Shown in pieces: positions 8,278 through 15,013 of a stretch of DNA of 19,353 nucleotides (positions are counted from its first letter, which is position 1; each line of letters starts with the position of its first letter). The notes beneath the pieces were generated by a model, which worked only from the letters and a program-made list of their open reading frames with translations, made no database searches and was not told the origin of the DNA. Source of the stretch: Mycobacterium sp. (GTDB taxonomy: Bacteria; Actinomycetota; Actinomycetes; Mycobacteriales; Mycobacteriaceae); NCBI GenBank assembly GCA_023264755.1, contig JAHFVB010000020.1, forward strand, positions 1 through 19,353, written 5' to 3'. The translations under genes were made by a program, and so were the position numbers.

Positions 8278-8613
8278 CGGGCCGGCTCGCCTTCCCCGCG
8301 GTCCCACGACTGCACGCCCTGAGCAGTCCCATCGACGGTTCCGCCAGCATGCCCAGCACGATTGGTGGGCAAACCTCATCGCACGGGTGCCCCCGTGACT
8401 GGTGGATTTCGCTTCGCCTTTCCCCAGCGGAAACCCCGGGTGGGGGCTAGCTTGGGCAGATGGCCCGCCAGCTAGCCGGATGTTGCCGCTGTCATCGAAA
8501 GACATTTGGCGACAACCCATCTTGCGATTCCGACGTTTTCTGGAGACTAGCTGCGCAGCACCTGTGAACGGACCGGCCGGCAGCGCCCCCAATCGCCCCT
8601 CGAGAGGACACGA
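8278..8613. other. 336-bp divergent intergenic region between two permease genes
   Basis: No coding frame is convincing here. The region must hold both permease promoters. It contains a GC-rich block of short complementary runs (CCCC...GGGG, about 8423-8446) leading directly into the strong inverted repeat at 8445-8477. A ribosome-binding site AGAGGA precedes the plus-strand permease ATG by 6 nt. I could not match the structure to a riboswitch class. Confidence 0.5.
8445..8477. promoter_or_regulatory. Strong inverted repeat GGCTAGCT...AGCTAGCC with inner GGGC/GCCC stem
   Basis: Perfect 8-bp arms (8445-8452 and 8470-8477) enclose a second stem, GGGC (8454-8457) with GCCC (8463-8466), around AGATG. 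That gives 12 pairs in two helices with a small asymmetric bulge. It is 168 bp before one permease and 136 bp before the other ATG. It could be an operator shared by the two genes, a leader-RNA hairpin, or a terminator of an unseen leader transcript. The arms contain GCTAGC, itself palindromic. Confidence 0.5.
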
Positions 8614-9954
8614 ATGACCACTGAAGCGACGGGCTACCAGTCCGAGTTGGAGAAGACCCTCGGCCTCCGCGGGGTCGTGATGTTCGGGCTGGCCTACATG
8701 GCCCCGATCATCGTGCTGGGCATCTTCGGCGTCATCGCCGTGAAGTCGAACGGTGGGAGCGCGGGCTCGTATCTGCTCGCCACGGTCGCGATGTTGTTCA
8801 CCGCCCTGAGTTACGGCTTGATGGCCAAACACTTTCCGGTCGCCGGCTCGGCGTACACCTACGTGCGCAAGTCGTTGGACGCGCGGGCGGGCTTCATCGT
8901 CGGTTGGGCGATCCTGCTGGACTACCTCTTTCTGCCACTGGTGATTTGGCTCATCGGCGCCGCCTACCTGAAGGACCAGTTTCCGGCGGTGCCCGGCTGG
9001 GTCTGGATCGTGGCGTTCATCGTTATCACCTCGGCGCTGAACGTCATCGGGCTCAAGGTCGCCGACATGGCGAACTTCGTGCTGATGGCCTTCCAACTCC
9101 TGGTCCTGATCCTGTTCGTGGTCCTCACGATCGCCCATCTGGTCGGGCACTCGGATTCACTGATCTCGCTCAAGCCGTTCACCGGTGACGGCGGCTTGCT
9201 GGCCATCGCCGCGGGCTCGGCCGTCGCGGCCTATTCGTTTCTCGGTTTCGACGCCGTCAGCACGCTGACCGAGGAGACGCACGACGCCGAACGCAACATC
9301 CCCCGCGCCATCGTCTTGGTGGCGTTGATCGGCGGTGCGATCTTCATCGTGGTGTCCTATTTCGTGACACTGGTGGCTCCCGGCGGGACGTTCGACAACG
9401 CAGACTCGTTGGCCAACGATGTCGCCAAGACCATCGGCGGCAGCGTATTCGGCGCGTTCTTCCTCGCGGCGCTGATCGTCGCTCAGTTCACCTCGGGCCT
9501 GGCGGCGCAGGCTGCCGTCGCCCGGTTGCTCTACGCGATGGGCCGCGACGGCGTGCTGCCGAACAAGTTCTTCGGGGTGGTGTGGTCGAAGTTCCACACC
9601 CCGGTGCCGAACATCCTGCTGGCCGGGGTCATCGGCCTGGGGGCGATCTTCTTGTCCGTCACGACCTCGACGTCGTTCATCAACTTCAGGGCGTTCACGG
9701 CGTTCACCCTGGTCAACCTGTCGGTGATCGCGTACTTCCTGCGGCACCGCGCGGACCGGCTGAGCCCGTTCCGGTACGTGGTCATTCCGCTGATCGGGGC
9801 GCTCATCGACGTGGCCTTGCTGACTCAGCTCGACAAGGATGCGTTGATCCTGGGGCTGTCGTGGTTGGGCCTCGGGCTCGTCTACCTGCTGGTGTTGACC
9901 AGGGGGTTCACCCGCCAGCCGCCGGACCTGGCCGGCATTGCCGAAGCCGACTGA
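8614..9954 (+). CDS. APC-superfamily permease, PuuP/amino-acid-permease-like, 446 aa
   Basis: This is a cytoplasmic-membrane importer of amino acids or polyamines, and is only distantly similar to its divergent neighbour. The N-terminus leads into LGLRGVVMFGLAYMAPIIVLGIFGV, the first helix in the form seen in PuuP/YcaM-type permeases. TM3 region: [19 protein letters not shown]6: YSFLGFDAVSTLTEETHDAERNIPRAI, the conserved family motif. A later motif, RLLYAMGRDGVLPNKFFGVV, is the cytoplasmic loop typical of the superfamily. About 12 hydrophobic segments can be counted. Start ATG at 8614 is backed by AGAGGA 6 nt upstream. The polyamine/putrescine substrate suggestion rests on general resemblance only. 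The TGA stop directly abuts the stop codon of the convergent TetR gene. Confidence 0.92.
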   Translation: MTTEATGYQSELEKTLGLRGVVMFGLAYMAPIIVLGIFGVIAVKSNGGSAGSYLLATVAMLFTALSYGLMAKHFPVAGSAYTYVRKSLDARAGFIVGWAILLDYLFLPLVIWLIGAAYLKDQFPAVPGWVWIVAFIVITSALNVIGLKVADMANFVLMAFQLLVLILFVVLTIAHLVGHSDSLISLKPFTGDGGLLAIAAGSAVAAYSFLGFDAVSTLTEETHDAERNIPRAIVLVALIGGAIFIVVSYFVTLVAPGGTFDNADSLANDVAKTIGGSVFGAFFLAALIVAQFTSGLAAQAAVARLLYAMGRDGVLPNKFFGVVWSKFHTPVPNILLAGVIGLGAIFLSVTTSTSFINFRAFTAFTLVNLSVIAYFLRHRADRLSPFRYVVIPLIGALIDVALLTQLDKDALILGLSWLGLGLVYLLVLTRGFTRQPPDLAGIAEAD

Positions 9955-10587
9955 CTAGTCCGCCGCGCCGGGGTCGTCGTAGTAGACGTAGTTGAGCAGC
10001 AACTGGCTGAGGTGGTCGACGAACAGCTCGGTGGGAATCGCGGGCCGATCGACGATGTAGCGAATCGACAGTTGCGTGGTCGTGTGCACGACGAACCACG
10101 TGGCGGTGTCCAAGTCGGGGTGCCGAAGTCGGTTCTGGTTGGCCAGCAGTTGGTGGTAGACCAGGTCCCGTCCGCGCGTCAGCAGCGCGGCCAACACGTC
10201 GCTGCCGCCAAAGCTGGGCACCTGATCCACGGCTACGCGCAACAGCTCGGCTTGCGCTTCAAGGGCATTCACCAAGGTGGTGAGCACCACCCGCGTGCCG
10301 TCCTCGGCCGAGCGGCCCGCCATGCTGCGGAAGGCCGACGAGATGTCGACGCTGACGTCTTCGGAGAGCCGAGCGACCACGGCCGCAACGATGGCGTCCT
10401 TGTCGCTGAAGTATTGGTAGAGCGAACCGGGGCTGACTCCCGCGGCCCGCGCGATGCGGTTGGTGGAGGCACCGTCGTAGCCGTACGCGATCAGTACGCG
10501 AGCGCCGGCCTCGACGATGCGCTCGACCGTCGCGCGCGAACGGTCCTGTCTCGGCGATTTACGTGGGCCGGAGCGCTCTGCAGCCAT
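9955..10587 (-). CDS. TetR-family transcriptional regulator, 210 aa
   Basis: The N-terminal DNA-binding domain is clear: RATVERIVEAGARVL, then the helix-turn-helix TNRIARAAGVSPGSLYQYFSDKDAI (about residues 42-66), the TetR consensus. The C-terminal domain (about 75-210) is the ligand-binding and dimerisation part; its sequence does not reveal the ligand. ATG at 10587 was chosen, giving the usual short basic N-terminal tail (RSGPRKSPRQDRSR). The frame stays open for another 16 codons upstream, but that would place the start inside the divergent promoter region. The gene is divergent from the AttH-like/phosphotransferase operon with only 62 bp between the starts. That is the classic layout of a local repressor controlling itself and its neighbour. 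It is convergent and directly abutting with permease 2. Confidence 0.93.
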   Translation of the reverse strand: MAAERSGPRKSPRQDRSRATVERIVEAGARVLIAYGYDGASTNRIARAAGVSPGSLYQYFSDKDAIVAAVVARLSEDVSVDISSAFRSMAGRSAEDGTRVVLTTLVNALEAQAELLRVAVDQVPSFGGSDVLAALLTRGRDLVYHQLLANQNRLRHPDLDTATWFVVHTTTQLSIRYIVDRPAIPTELFVDHLSQLLLNYVYYDDPGAAD

Positions 10588-10618
10588 CGGCGCAGTGTGA
10601 CACAGAACGCGAGTTGAA

Positions 10619-10632
10619 AGCGAGCTATCGCT
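10619..10632. promoter_or_regulatory. Candidate TetR operator AGCGA-gcta-TCGCT
   Basis: A perfect 5-4-5 inverted repeat lies in the 62-bp gap between the divergent TetR gene and the AttH-like gene, 17 bp before the latter's ATG. A second small palindrome, GTGTgACAC (10595-10603), lies nearer the TetR start. Position and symmetry suit a shared operator; the assignment is inference. Confidence 0.4.
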
Positions 10633-10649
10633 CACGTTTGACTGGCGAC

Positions 10650-11615
10650 ATGGTCAACCTCATCTCAGCGGCCGACGAAGAGCTCCACCCGCCCGGCGCC
10701 GCCCCGCATTGGCAGGAAAGCTACTACTTCAACTGGGTCGACCTGGCCGGCCACACCCTGGGCTTCGCGCGGCTCGGCTACCGGTTCGCAGAGCGCCGAG
10801 CCGACGCGGTGGTCGTCACCATGCGCGACGGCCGGCGGGAGCTCGTCTACGGCGCAGTCGACCAGCCCATCGACGGCGACCCGCTCGCGTTGCGCTGTGC
10901 CGACGGTCTGACCATCGGCCGCCTGACCTTCCGGGCGGAGGAACCGTTGCGGCAGTGGCGAATCACCCTGACCGGACGCGACGAACTCGACGTGACGTGG
11001 ACGGCGCTGGCGCCGGCCTTCGACTTCGGCCACAACGGCACCGAGGTGGTCGCCCATCGGCACTTCGAACACCCCGGCACGGTGACCGGCCGGTCCCGGA
11101 TCCGCGGCCACGAGCACCAGCTCGATGGCTTTGGCACCCGGGACAAGTCGTGGGGTCCCAGGGACTGGGCCGGCATCGCCGGCTGGGATTGGATTTCTGC
11201 GCAGTTCGGCGAAGAACTGGCCTTCACCGTCACGCAAACGACCACCGCCGGCCAACTCGCCCAGTCCGGGTTCGTCAGCCGCGGAGGCCACACGACTGGG
11301 GTCGGCAGCTTCGAGCTGCGCTACACCTCCGACGGCGCACACAGCGCGCGGGATGCCGAGCTGTCGATCGTCGACGACGCGGGCGTGGCGATCTTCGTCA
11401 GTGCCCGCGGCATCAGTCAGATGCCGCTGTTCAAGCGCGGCCTGATGCTCCACGAAACACATGCCCGGTTCGACGCCCGCCTCCAGGACGGTTCCCACCT
11501 GCCCGGCGCCGGGGTGATCGAGCACACCTGGCATGCGGGGCCGCGCGAACTGCTCGGCCGACTGCCCAGTCTGCTTCCCGTCGTCAAGGACGCCATGGTT
11601 TCGAGGTTTCGGTGA
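10650..11615 (+). CDS. AttH/CrtC-like (lipocalin-fold) protein, 321 aa
   Basis: The protein resembles the broad AttH / hydroxyneurosporene-synthase-like group (possibly annotated DUF7064/DUF7065), which has two linked beta-barrel domains and often handles hydrophobic molecules such as terpenoids. The N-terminal domain has HWQESYYFNWVDLAGHTLGF (about 18-37) and the second domain has RGHEHQLDGFGTRDKSWGPRDWAGIAGWDWISAQF (about 152-186). The latter HxxDGFGxRDxSWGxRDW pattern is the strongest family marker. There is no signal peptide or membrane segment. ATG at 10650 was taken because the conserved region begins soon after; TTG at 10638 is an in-frame alternative, and the upstream frame overlaps the TetR gene. 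Its TGA overlaps the GTG of the next gene (GTGA), so the two are translationally coupled. Enzymatic activity is unknown. Confidence 0.8.
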   Translation: MVNLISAADEELHPPGAAPHWQESYYFNWVDLAGHTLGFARLGYRFAERRADAVVVTMRDGRRELVYGAVDQPIDGDPLALRCADGLTIGRLTFRAEEPLRQWRITLTGRDELDVTWTALAPAFDFGHNGTEVVAHRHFEHPGTVTGRSRIRGHEHQLDGFGTRDKSWGPRDWAGIAGWDWISAQFGEELAFTVTQTTTAGQLAQSGFVSRGGHTTGVGSFELRYTSDGAHSARDAELSIVDDAGVAIFVSARGISQMPLFKRGLMLHETHARFDARLQDGSHLPGAGVIEHTWHAGPRELLGRLPSLLPVVKDAMVSRFR

Positions 11616-14140
11616 TCGTTCGACTAACCCCCGGGTCCGCCGTCGGGTCGATCGGCGGAAAGGGACAGGGCCTGGTCCGGCTGCTCGGGGCGGGCCTGCC
11701 GGTGCCGGAGGCGTGGTGCATAGCCGCGGACACGTCGCTGGATTCCGCTACCCGCACAGCCTGTCTCGACGAGGGTCTGGCCACCTGGTGGAGCGAGGTC
11801 CACGAATCGTTCCCGGGATCGCCGTGGGCGGTGCGCAGCTCGGCCGTCGCCGAGGACCTCGCCGATGCCTCGTTCGCCGGGGTGTACGAAACGGTGCTCG
11901 GGGTCGACTCGCTGGACGGGCTACGGGACGCGGTCCGCGAGTGCTGGGCGTCGTTCGACGACCAGCGCGCCACGACCTATCGGGAGAACCACGGGAAGTC
12001 GACCGAGGGAGGCATCGCGCTGATCCTGCAGCGCATGATCAGCCCCGACGTCGCCGGCGTGTTGCTGACCGCCAACCCGTTGCGGCCGTTCGCGCCAGAG
12101 CTCGTCATCGACGCGGCGTGGGGACTGGGTGAGACGGTGGTGTCGGGCCGCACCAACCCGGACAACTTCGTCCTCGACCGCGACAGTGGGCTCACCCTGA
12201 GCCAGCAGCTGGGCGACAAGGCCGTGGAGGCCGTGTGGGACCACGGCGTCTACGAGCGCGAGGTCGAGCCGCAGCGGCGCAGCCAATTCTGTTTGACCAC
12301 GGGCCAATTGCACGAGCTTCACGCGTTGGCCCAGACCGTGTCCGACCGAATCGGTCCGCGCCGCGACTTGGAGTGGGCCATCGCAGCCGGGCAGTTGTTC
12401 GTGCTGCAGGACCGACCGATCACCAACCTGCCCAGTGCGCAACCGACCGACGTGTGGTCGCGGCGCTTTGGTGACGAGTACCTCTCCGACTGCACGCTGC
12501 CACTGGCCGAAGATCTGATGCTGCCGTGGATCGTCGAAATGAGCATGAAGGAGCTGGCGCGCCTGCAGGGTCGTCCCGACGTGGCCGAGCTGTCACCGGT
12601 GCGCCTGTATCACGGCTATGCGTATTTCAGCGGCGCCTACTTCGTGGAGGGGCTGCGGATGCTGCCGCCGTCGCTGCGGTCCAATGGCGCCGACCATTGG
12701 TTTCCGCCCCTGGTGCACGACCGGATTCGAGCCGCCCGGTGGGATCCCCGCCTGTTGGTCGGGTTTGCGCTCGCGCCGTGGCGCGACCGCCGGCGCAGCG
12801 GCCTCAAGGGCAACCTCGTCGCCCTGGAAAAGCATTGTGCCGCAATCGAACAGAAGGTCATTCCCAAACTGGGTCAGGACTACGGCGCACTGAGCGAAGC
12901 CGAGTGGCGCCGCCAGTACGACGAGGTCAATGCGCTCGGCGAAGAGCACTTTCGGATCGTGCGTTGGGGCATGACGCTGTACAACAGCTTCCTGCACGCG
13001 GTCCTGGAGCGGGTCCTGGCCAGCTGGTGCGGCGACGAGTCCGGCGCGCTCTATCAGAGCGTCATCAGCGGATTGGACGATACGAAGACCGCCACCATCA
13101 ACACCGAACTCACCGAACTCGCCCGCACGGCGTTGTCCGACGGCGCGCTGAGCACCATGGTGCAGGCGGGCGCAGGCTATGACGAGGCCCGCGCCCAGAC
13201 CGTGGACTCGGTGTTCTGGCGGCGCTACGACGAGTTTCTGGAGCGCCACGGCCACCGCTCCGACAGCCGCGACATCGGGCGTCCCCGTTGGCGCGAGCAA
13301 CCGCAGCTGATTCTCGAACTGGTCCGGGCGCAACTTCGCGCAGTCGACACCGGCGAAGGGCCGCAAGAGAATTCGTCCCGCCACCGCCGCCTCGCGGCCG
13401 AGGCCTCGGCACTGGCCAGGGTTGGCGGTCGGCCGGTGCGGTGGTTGCGCAAGCTGGTGCTGGTGCGGCTGATGGCACTGGTTCAGGACTACACCCGATA
13501 TAGGGAGAATCAGCGCTACCACCTCGACTACGTATTGACCCACTTGCGTTCGCTGGTCTGCGAGCAGGCCGACCGCCTGGTCCGGCGGGGCGTGCTCGAC
13601 GACGCCGACGACGTGTTCTTGCTGCGCGGTCCGGAGTTCTTCGCCTTGGTCGCCGGCGGTGGCGGTGACGCGGAGCTCACCGCCACGCTGGAGCTCAGGC
13701 GTGAGGAGTTCGCCCGCAACCGCGCGCGGCTACCTGCGACCTATCTGTTCGACGACGTCGAAGCCGAGGTGGACGCCGAACCCACCGGTGAGCAGGCCGA
13801 CCTGCCCGCGGGTGCCATCGTCGGCACGGCGTTCTGTCATGGGCGCGCCCGCGGTCCGGCACGGGTCGTTCACACGTTGTCCGACCTCGGGAAGGTCGAG
13901 GCCGGCGACATCCTGGTGGCTCCCAACATCGACCCCGGCTGGACCAGTGTGTTCCCGCTGCTGGCCGGGCTGGTGGTGCAGACCGGAGGAAAGCTGAGCC
14001 ACGGTGCGATCCTGGCTCGGGAGTACGGCATTCCTGCCGTCGGCGGTATCACCGGCGCCACCACGCTGATCGACGACCGAAGCGGGGTCGAAGTCGACGG
14101 GCTCGCCGGATGGGTGATCGTCGACCCAGTCCAGGGCTGA
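11612..14140 (+). CDS. ATP/PEP-type dikinase-like phosphotransferase, rifampicin-phosphotransferase architecture, 842 aa
   Basis: Three parts are visible. Residues 1 to about 270 form the PPDK/PEP-synthase ATP-binding domain: GGKGQGLVRLLGAGLPVPEAW (about 10-30), WAVRSSAVAEDLADASFAGVYE, DVAGVLLTANP, AAWGLGETVVSGRTNPDNF and LFVLQDRPI. Residues from about 280 to 725 form a helical middle region with no catalytic motif I recognise. Residues from about 730 to 842 form the mobile phosphohistidine domain, with TGGKLSHGAILAREYGIPAVGG, His797 being the expected phospho-carrier. The C-terminal pyruvate-binding TIM barrel of true PEP synthase or PPDK is absent. This order (ATP domain, substrate domain, His domain) is that of rifampicin phosphotransferase, so the enzyme probably transfers phosphate from ATP to a small molecule held by the middle domain. 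The GTG start overlaps the previous stop by 4 bp. The substrate is unknown, and rifampicin is only one possibility. Confidence 0.88.
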   Translation: MIVRLTPGSAVGSIGGKGQGLVRLLGAGLPVPEAWCIAADTSLDSATRTACLDEGLATWWSEVHESFPGSPWAVRSSAVAEDLADASFAGVYETVLGVDSLDGLRDAVRECWASFDDQRATTYRENHGKSTEGGIALILQRMISPDVAGVLLTANPLRPFAPELVIDAAWGLGETVVSGRTNPDNFVLDRDSGLTLSQQLGDKAVEAVWDHGVYEREVEPQRRSQFCLTTGQLHELHALAQTVSDRIGPRRDLEWAIAAGQLFVLQDRPITNLPSAQPTDVWSRRFGDEYLSDCTLPLAEDLMLPWIVEMSMKELARLQGRPDVAELSPVRLYHGYAYFSGAYFVEGLRMLPPSLRSNGADHWFPPLVHDRIRAARWDPRLLVGFALAPWRDRRRSGLKGNLVALEKHCAAIEQKVIPKLGQDYGALSEAEWRRQYDEVNALGEEHFRIVRWGMTLYNSFLHAVLERVLASWCGDESGALYQSVISGLDDTKTATINTELTELARTALSDGALSTMVQAGAGYDEARAQTVDSVFWRRYDEFLERHGHRSDSRDIGRPRWREQPQLILELVRAQLRAVDTGEGPQENSSRHRRLAAEASALARVGGRPVRWLRKLVLVRLMALVQDYTRYRENQRYHLDYVLTHLRSLVCEQADRLVRRGVLDDADDVFLLRGPEFFALVAGGGGDAELTATLELRREEFARNRARLPATYLFDDVEAEVDAEPTGEQADLPAGAIVGTAFCHGRARGPARVVHTLSDLGKVEAGDILVAPNIDPGWTSVFPLLAGLVVQTGGKLSHGAILAREYGIPAVGGITGATTLIDDRSGVEVDGLAGWVIVDPVQG

Positions 14141-14153
14141 CGTGGGCTGACGT
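14134..14153. repeat. Tandem 10-bp repeat GGGCTGACGT x2 at the phosphotransferase stop
   Basis: Two exact adjacent copies of GGGCTGACGT cover the stop codon; each copy contains TGA. It looks like a small slippage duplication at the gene end and has no evident function. Confidence 0.6.
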
Positions 14154-14182
14154 CGACTGCGGCCGTCGCGTGCCGACCGGGC

Positions 14183-14788
14183 TCAGTCCGACGGGGCGCG
14201 GAAGCAACCGTCGAAGTGCCCGTTGTCGATGCCAACCGCCTGCATGAAGGAGTGCGCCACCACCGCGCCGACGAACCGAAAACCGAGCTGCCGCAGCGCC
14301 ATTGCGAGCGCACGTGACTCCGGGCTTTCCGACCTGGCGTCACTCCACTGACGTAGTGGCCGACGCCCGCGAGGTTGGTACCGCCAGGCGAGGTCATCGA
14401 GCGACGTGGAGGTCAGCAGCCGGGCATTGTGGACGGTCGCCTCGAGCTTGGCGCGGTTGCGAATGATGGTCCGGTCGTTCACGAGGCGGTCCACGTCGCG
14501 CTCGGTCATGGTGGCCACCACCGCGGGCTCGAAATCGGCGAAGGCCCGCCGCAGCGCTGCGCGCTTGCGGAAGACGACGCTCCAGGACAGCCCGTTCTCG
14601 AAGTACGTCGACGCCAACGCCTCGAACAACGCCGCTTCACCGTGTACCGGAGTGCCCCACTCCTGGTCGTGGTACTGCCGGAGCTCCGGCCGGGTCTCGG
14701 ATACCCAGCCGCACCGGACGACGCCGTCGGTTCCGGTGAGCGTGGTCGGATGTGTCGAAGGGATGCCGATGCCCGCCATGGCCTTCAC
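14183..14788 (-). CDS. TagA-like DNA-3-methyladenine glycosylase I paralogue, 201 aa
   Basis: The family enzyme removes 3-methyladenine from alkylated DNA in base-excision repair. The fold signature is clear: RCGWVS (25-30), YHDQEWGTP (39-47), ENGLSW (64-69), the long helical region with RNRAKLEATVHNAR, and FVGAVVAHSFMQAVG near the end. All four zinc ligands are present: C26, H40, H191 and C195. Tyr39 and Trp69 match the E. coli Tag base-stacking residues Y16 and W46. E. coli Glu38, which contacts the methylated base, aligns with Thr61, and the surrounding EGQQAG reads TYFENG, so the base pocket is altered. The N-terminus is about 20 residues longer than E. coli Tag. GTG at 14788 was chosen (possible leaderless start); ATG at 14779 is close by. 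The gene is divergent from the Wadjet operon (225-bp gap) and convergent with the phosphotransferase gene. Confidence 0.88.
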   Translation of the reverse strand: MKAMAGIGIPSTHPTTLTGTDGVVRCGWVSETRPELRQYHDQEWGTPVHGEAALFEALASTYFENGLSWSVVFRKRAALRRAFADFEPAVVATMTERDVDRLVNDRTIIRNRAKLEATVHNARLLTSTSLDDLAWRYQPRGRRPLRQWSDARSESPESRALAMALRQLGFRFVGAVVAHSFMQAVGIDNGHFDGCFRAPSD

Positions 14789-14794
14789 GACCCG

Positions 14795-14800
14795 AGGCTA
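14795..14800 (-). promoter_or_regulatory. Candidate -10 TAGCCT for a leaderless TagA-like mRNA
   Basis: On the minus strand TAGCCT ends exactly 6 nt before the GTG at 14788, the spacing at which transcription would begin on the start codon itself. Leaderless GTG/ATG mRNAs are common in mycobacteria, and no ribosome-binding site is visible here. There is no clear -35. Confidence 0.33.
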
Positions 14801-14969
14801 CTCACCGCGGTCAGCTCCGTCCTGGCCACCGCGACACAGTGCACTCCACACGTCCATCCCAACAGTGCCCAATGGGGCTCGTGCAACGCCTGAGACCCCT
14901 GAGGTGGCACCATTCGGACACGTCGGCGTCGGCCGCGCGTCACGCGATCACCATGTCGTCGCCGTGCCC

Positions 14970-14975
14970 TATCTT
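14970..14975 (+). promoter_or_regulatory. Candidate -10 TATCTT for the Wadjet operon
   Basis: TATCTT fits TANNNT and would give a leader of about 32 nt before the jetA GTG. The -35 position holds only ATCACC, a poor match. The 225-bp gap to the TagA-like gene contains no other obvious promoter-like element or repeat. Confidence 0.3.
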
Positions 14976-14999
14976 GGACCGTCGACGTACGACCCAGCC

Positions 15000-15006
15000 G
15001 AGGAGG
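15000..15006 (+). promoter_or_regulatory. Strong ribosome-binding site for jetA
   Basis: GAGGAGG with a 7-nt spacer to GTG at 15014 is near-ideal and fixes that codon as the start. Later genes of the operon have no site of this quality and appear to rely on coupling through overlaps. Confidence 0.75.
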
Positions 15007-15013
15007 AAATCAG

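Noticed and set aside
8278..9150. Extension of the permease 1 frame upstream to about 789 residues
   Set aside because: The extra N-terminal part is antisense to permease 2, has shadow-like composition, and lies before the conserved [10 protein letters not shown] start seen in RocE-like permeases.
10588..10649. Rifamycin-associated element (RAE) upstream of an RPH-like gene
   Set aside because: I looked for the known 19-bp GC-rich inverted repeat linked to rifamycin-responsive genes and did not find it; rifampicin should not be assumed as the substrate.
10709..11611. Extension of the phosphotransferase frame upstream through the AttH-like gene
   Set aside because: That stretch is an out-of-frame translation of the AttH-like gene. 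The real start is the GTG overlapping its stop, directly before the conserved ATP-binding domain.
11612..14140. True PEP synthase or PPDK
   Set aside because: The phospho-His domain is at the very C-terminus (His797 of 842) and the pyruvate/PEP-binding TIM barrel that should follow it is missing.
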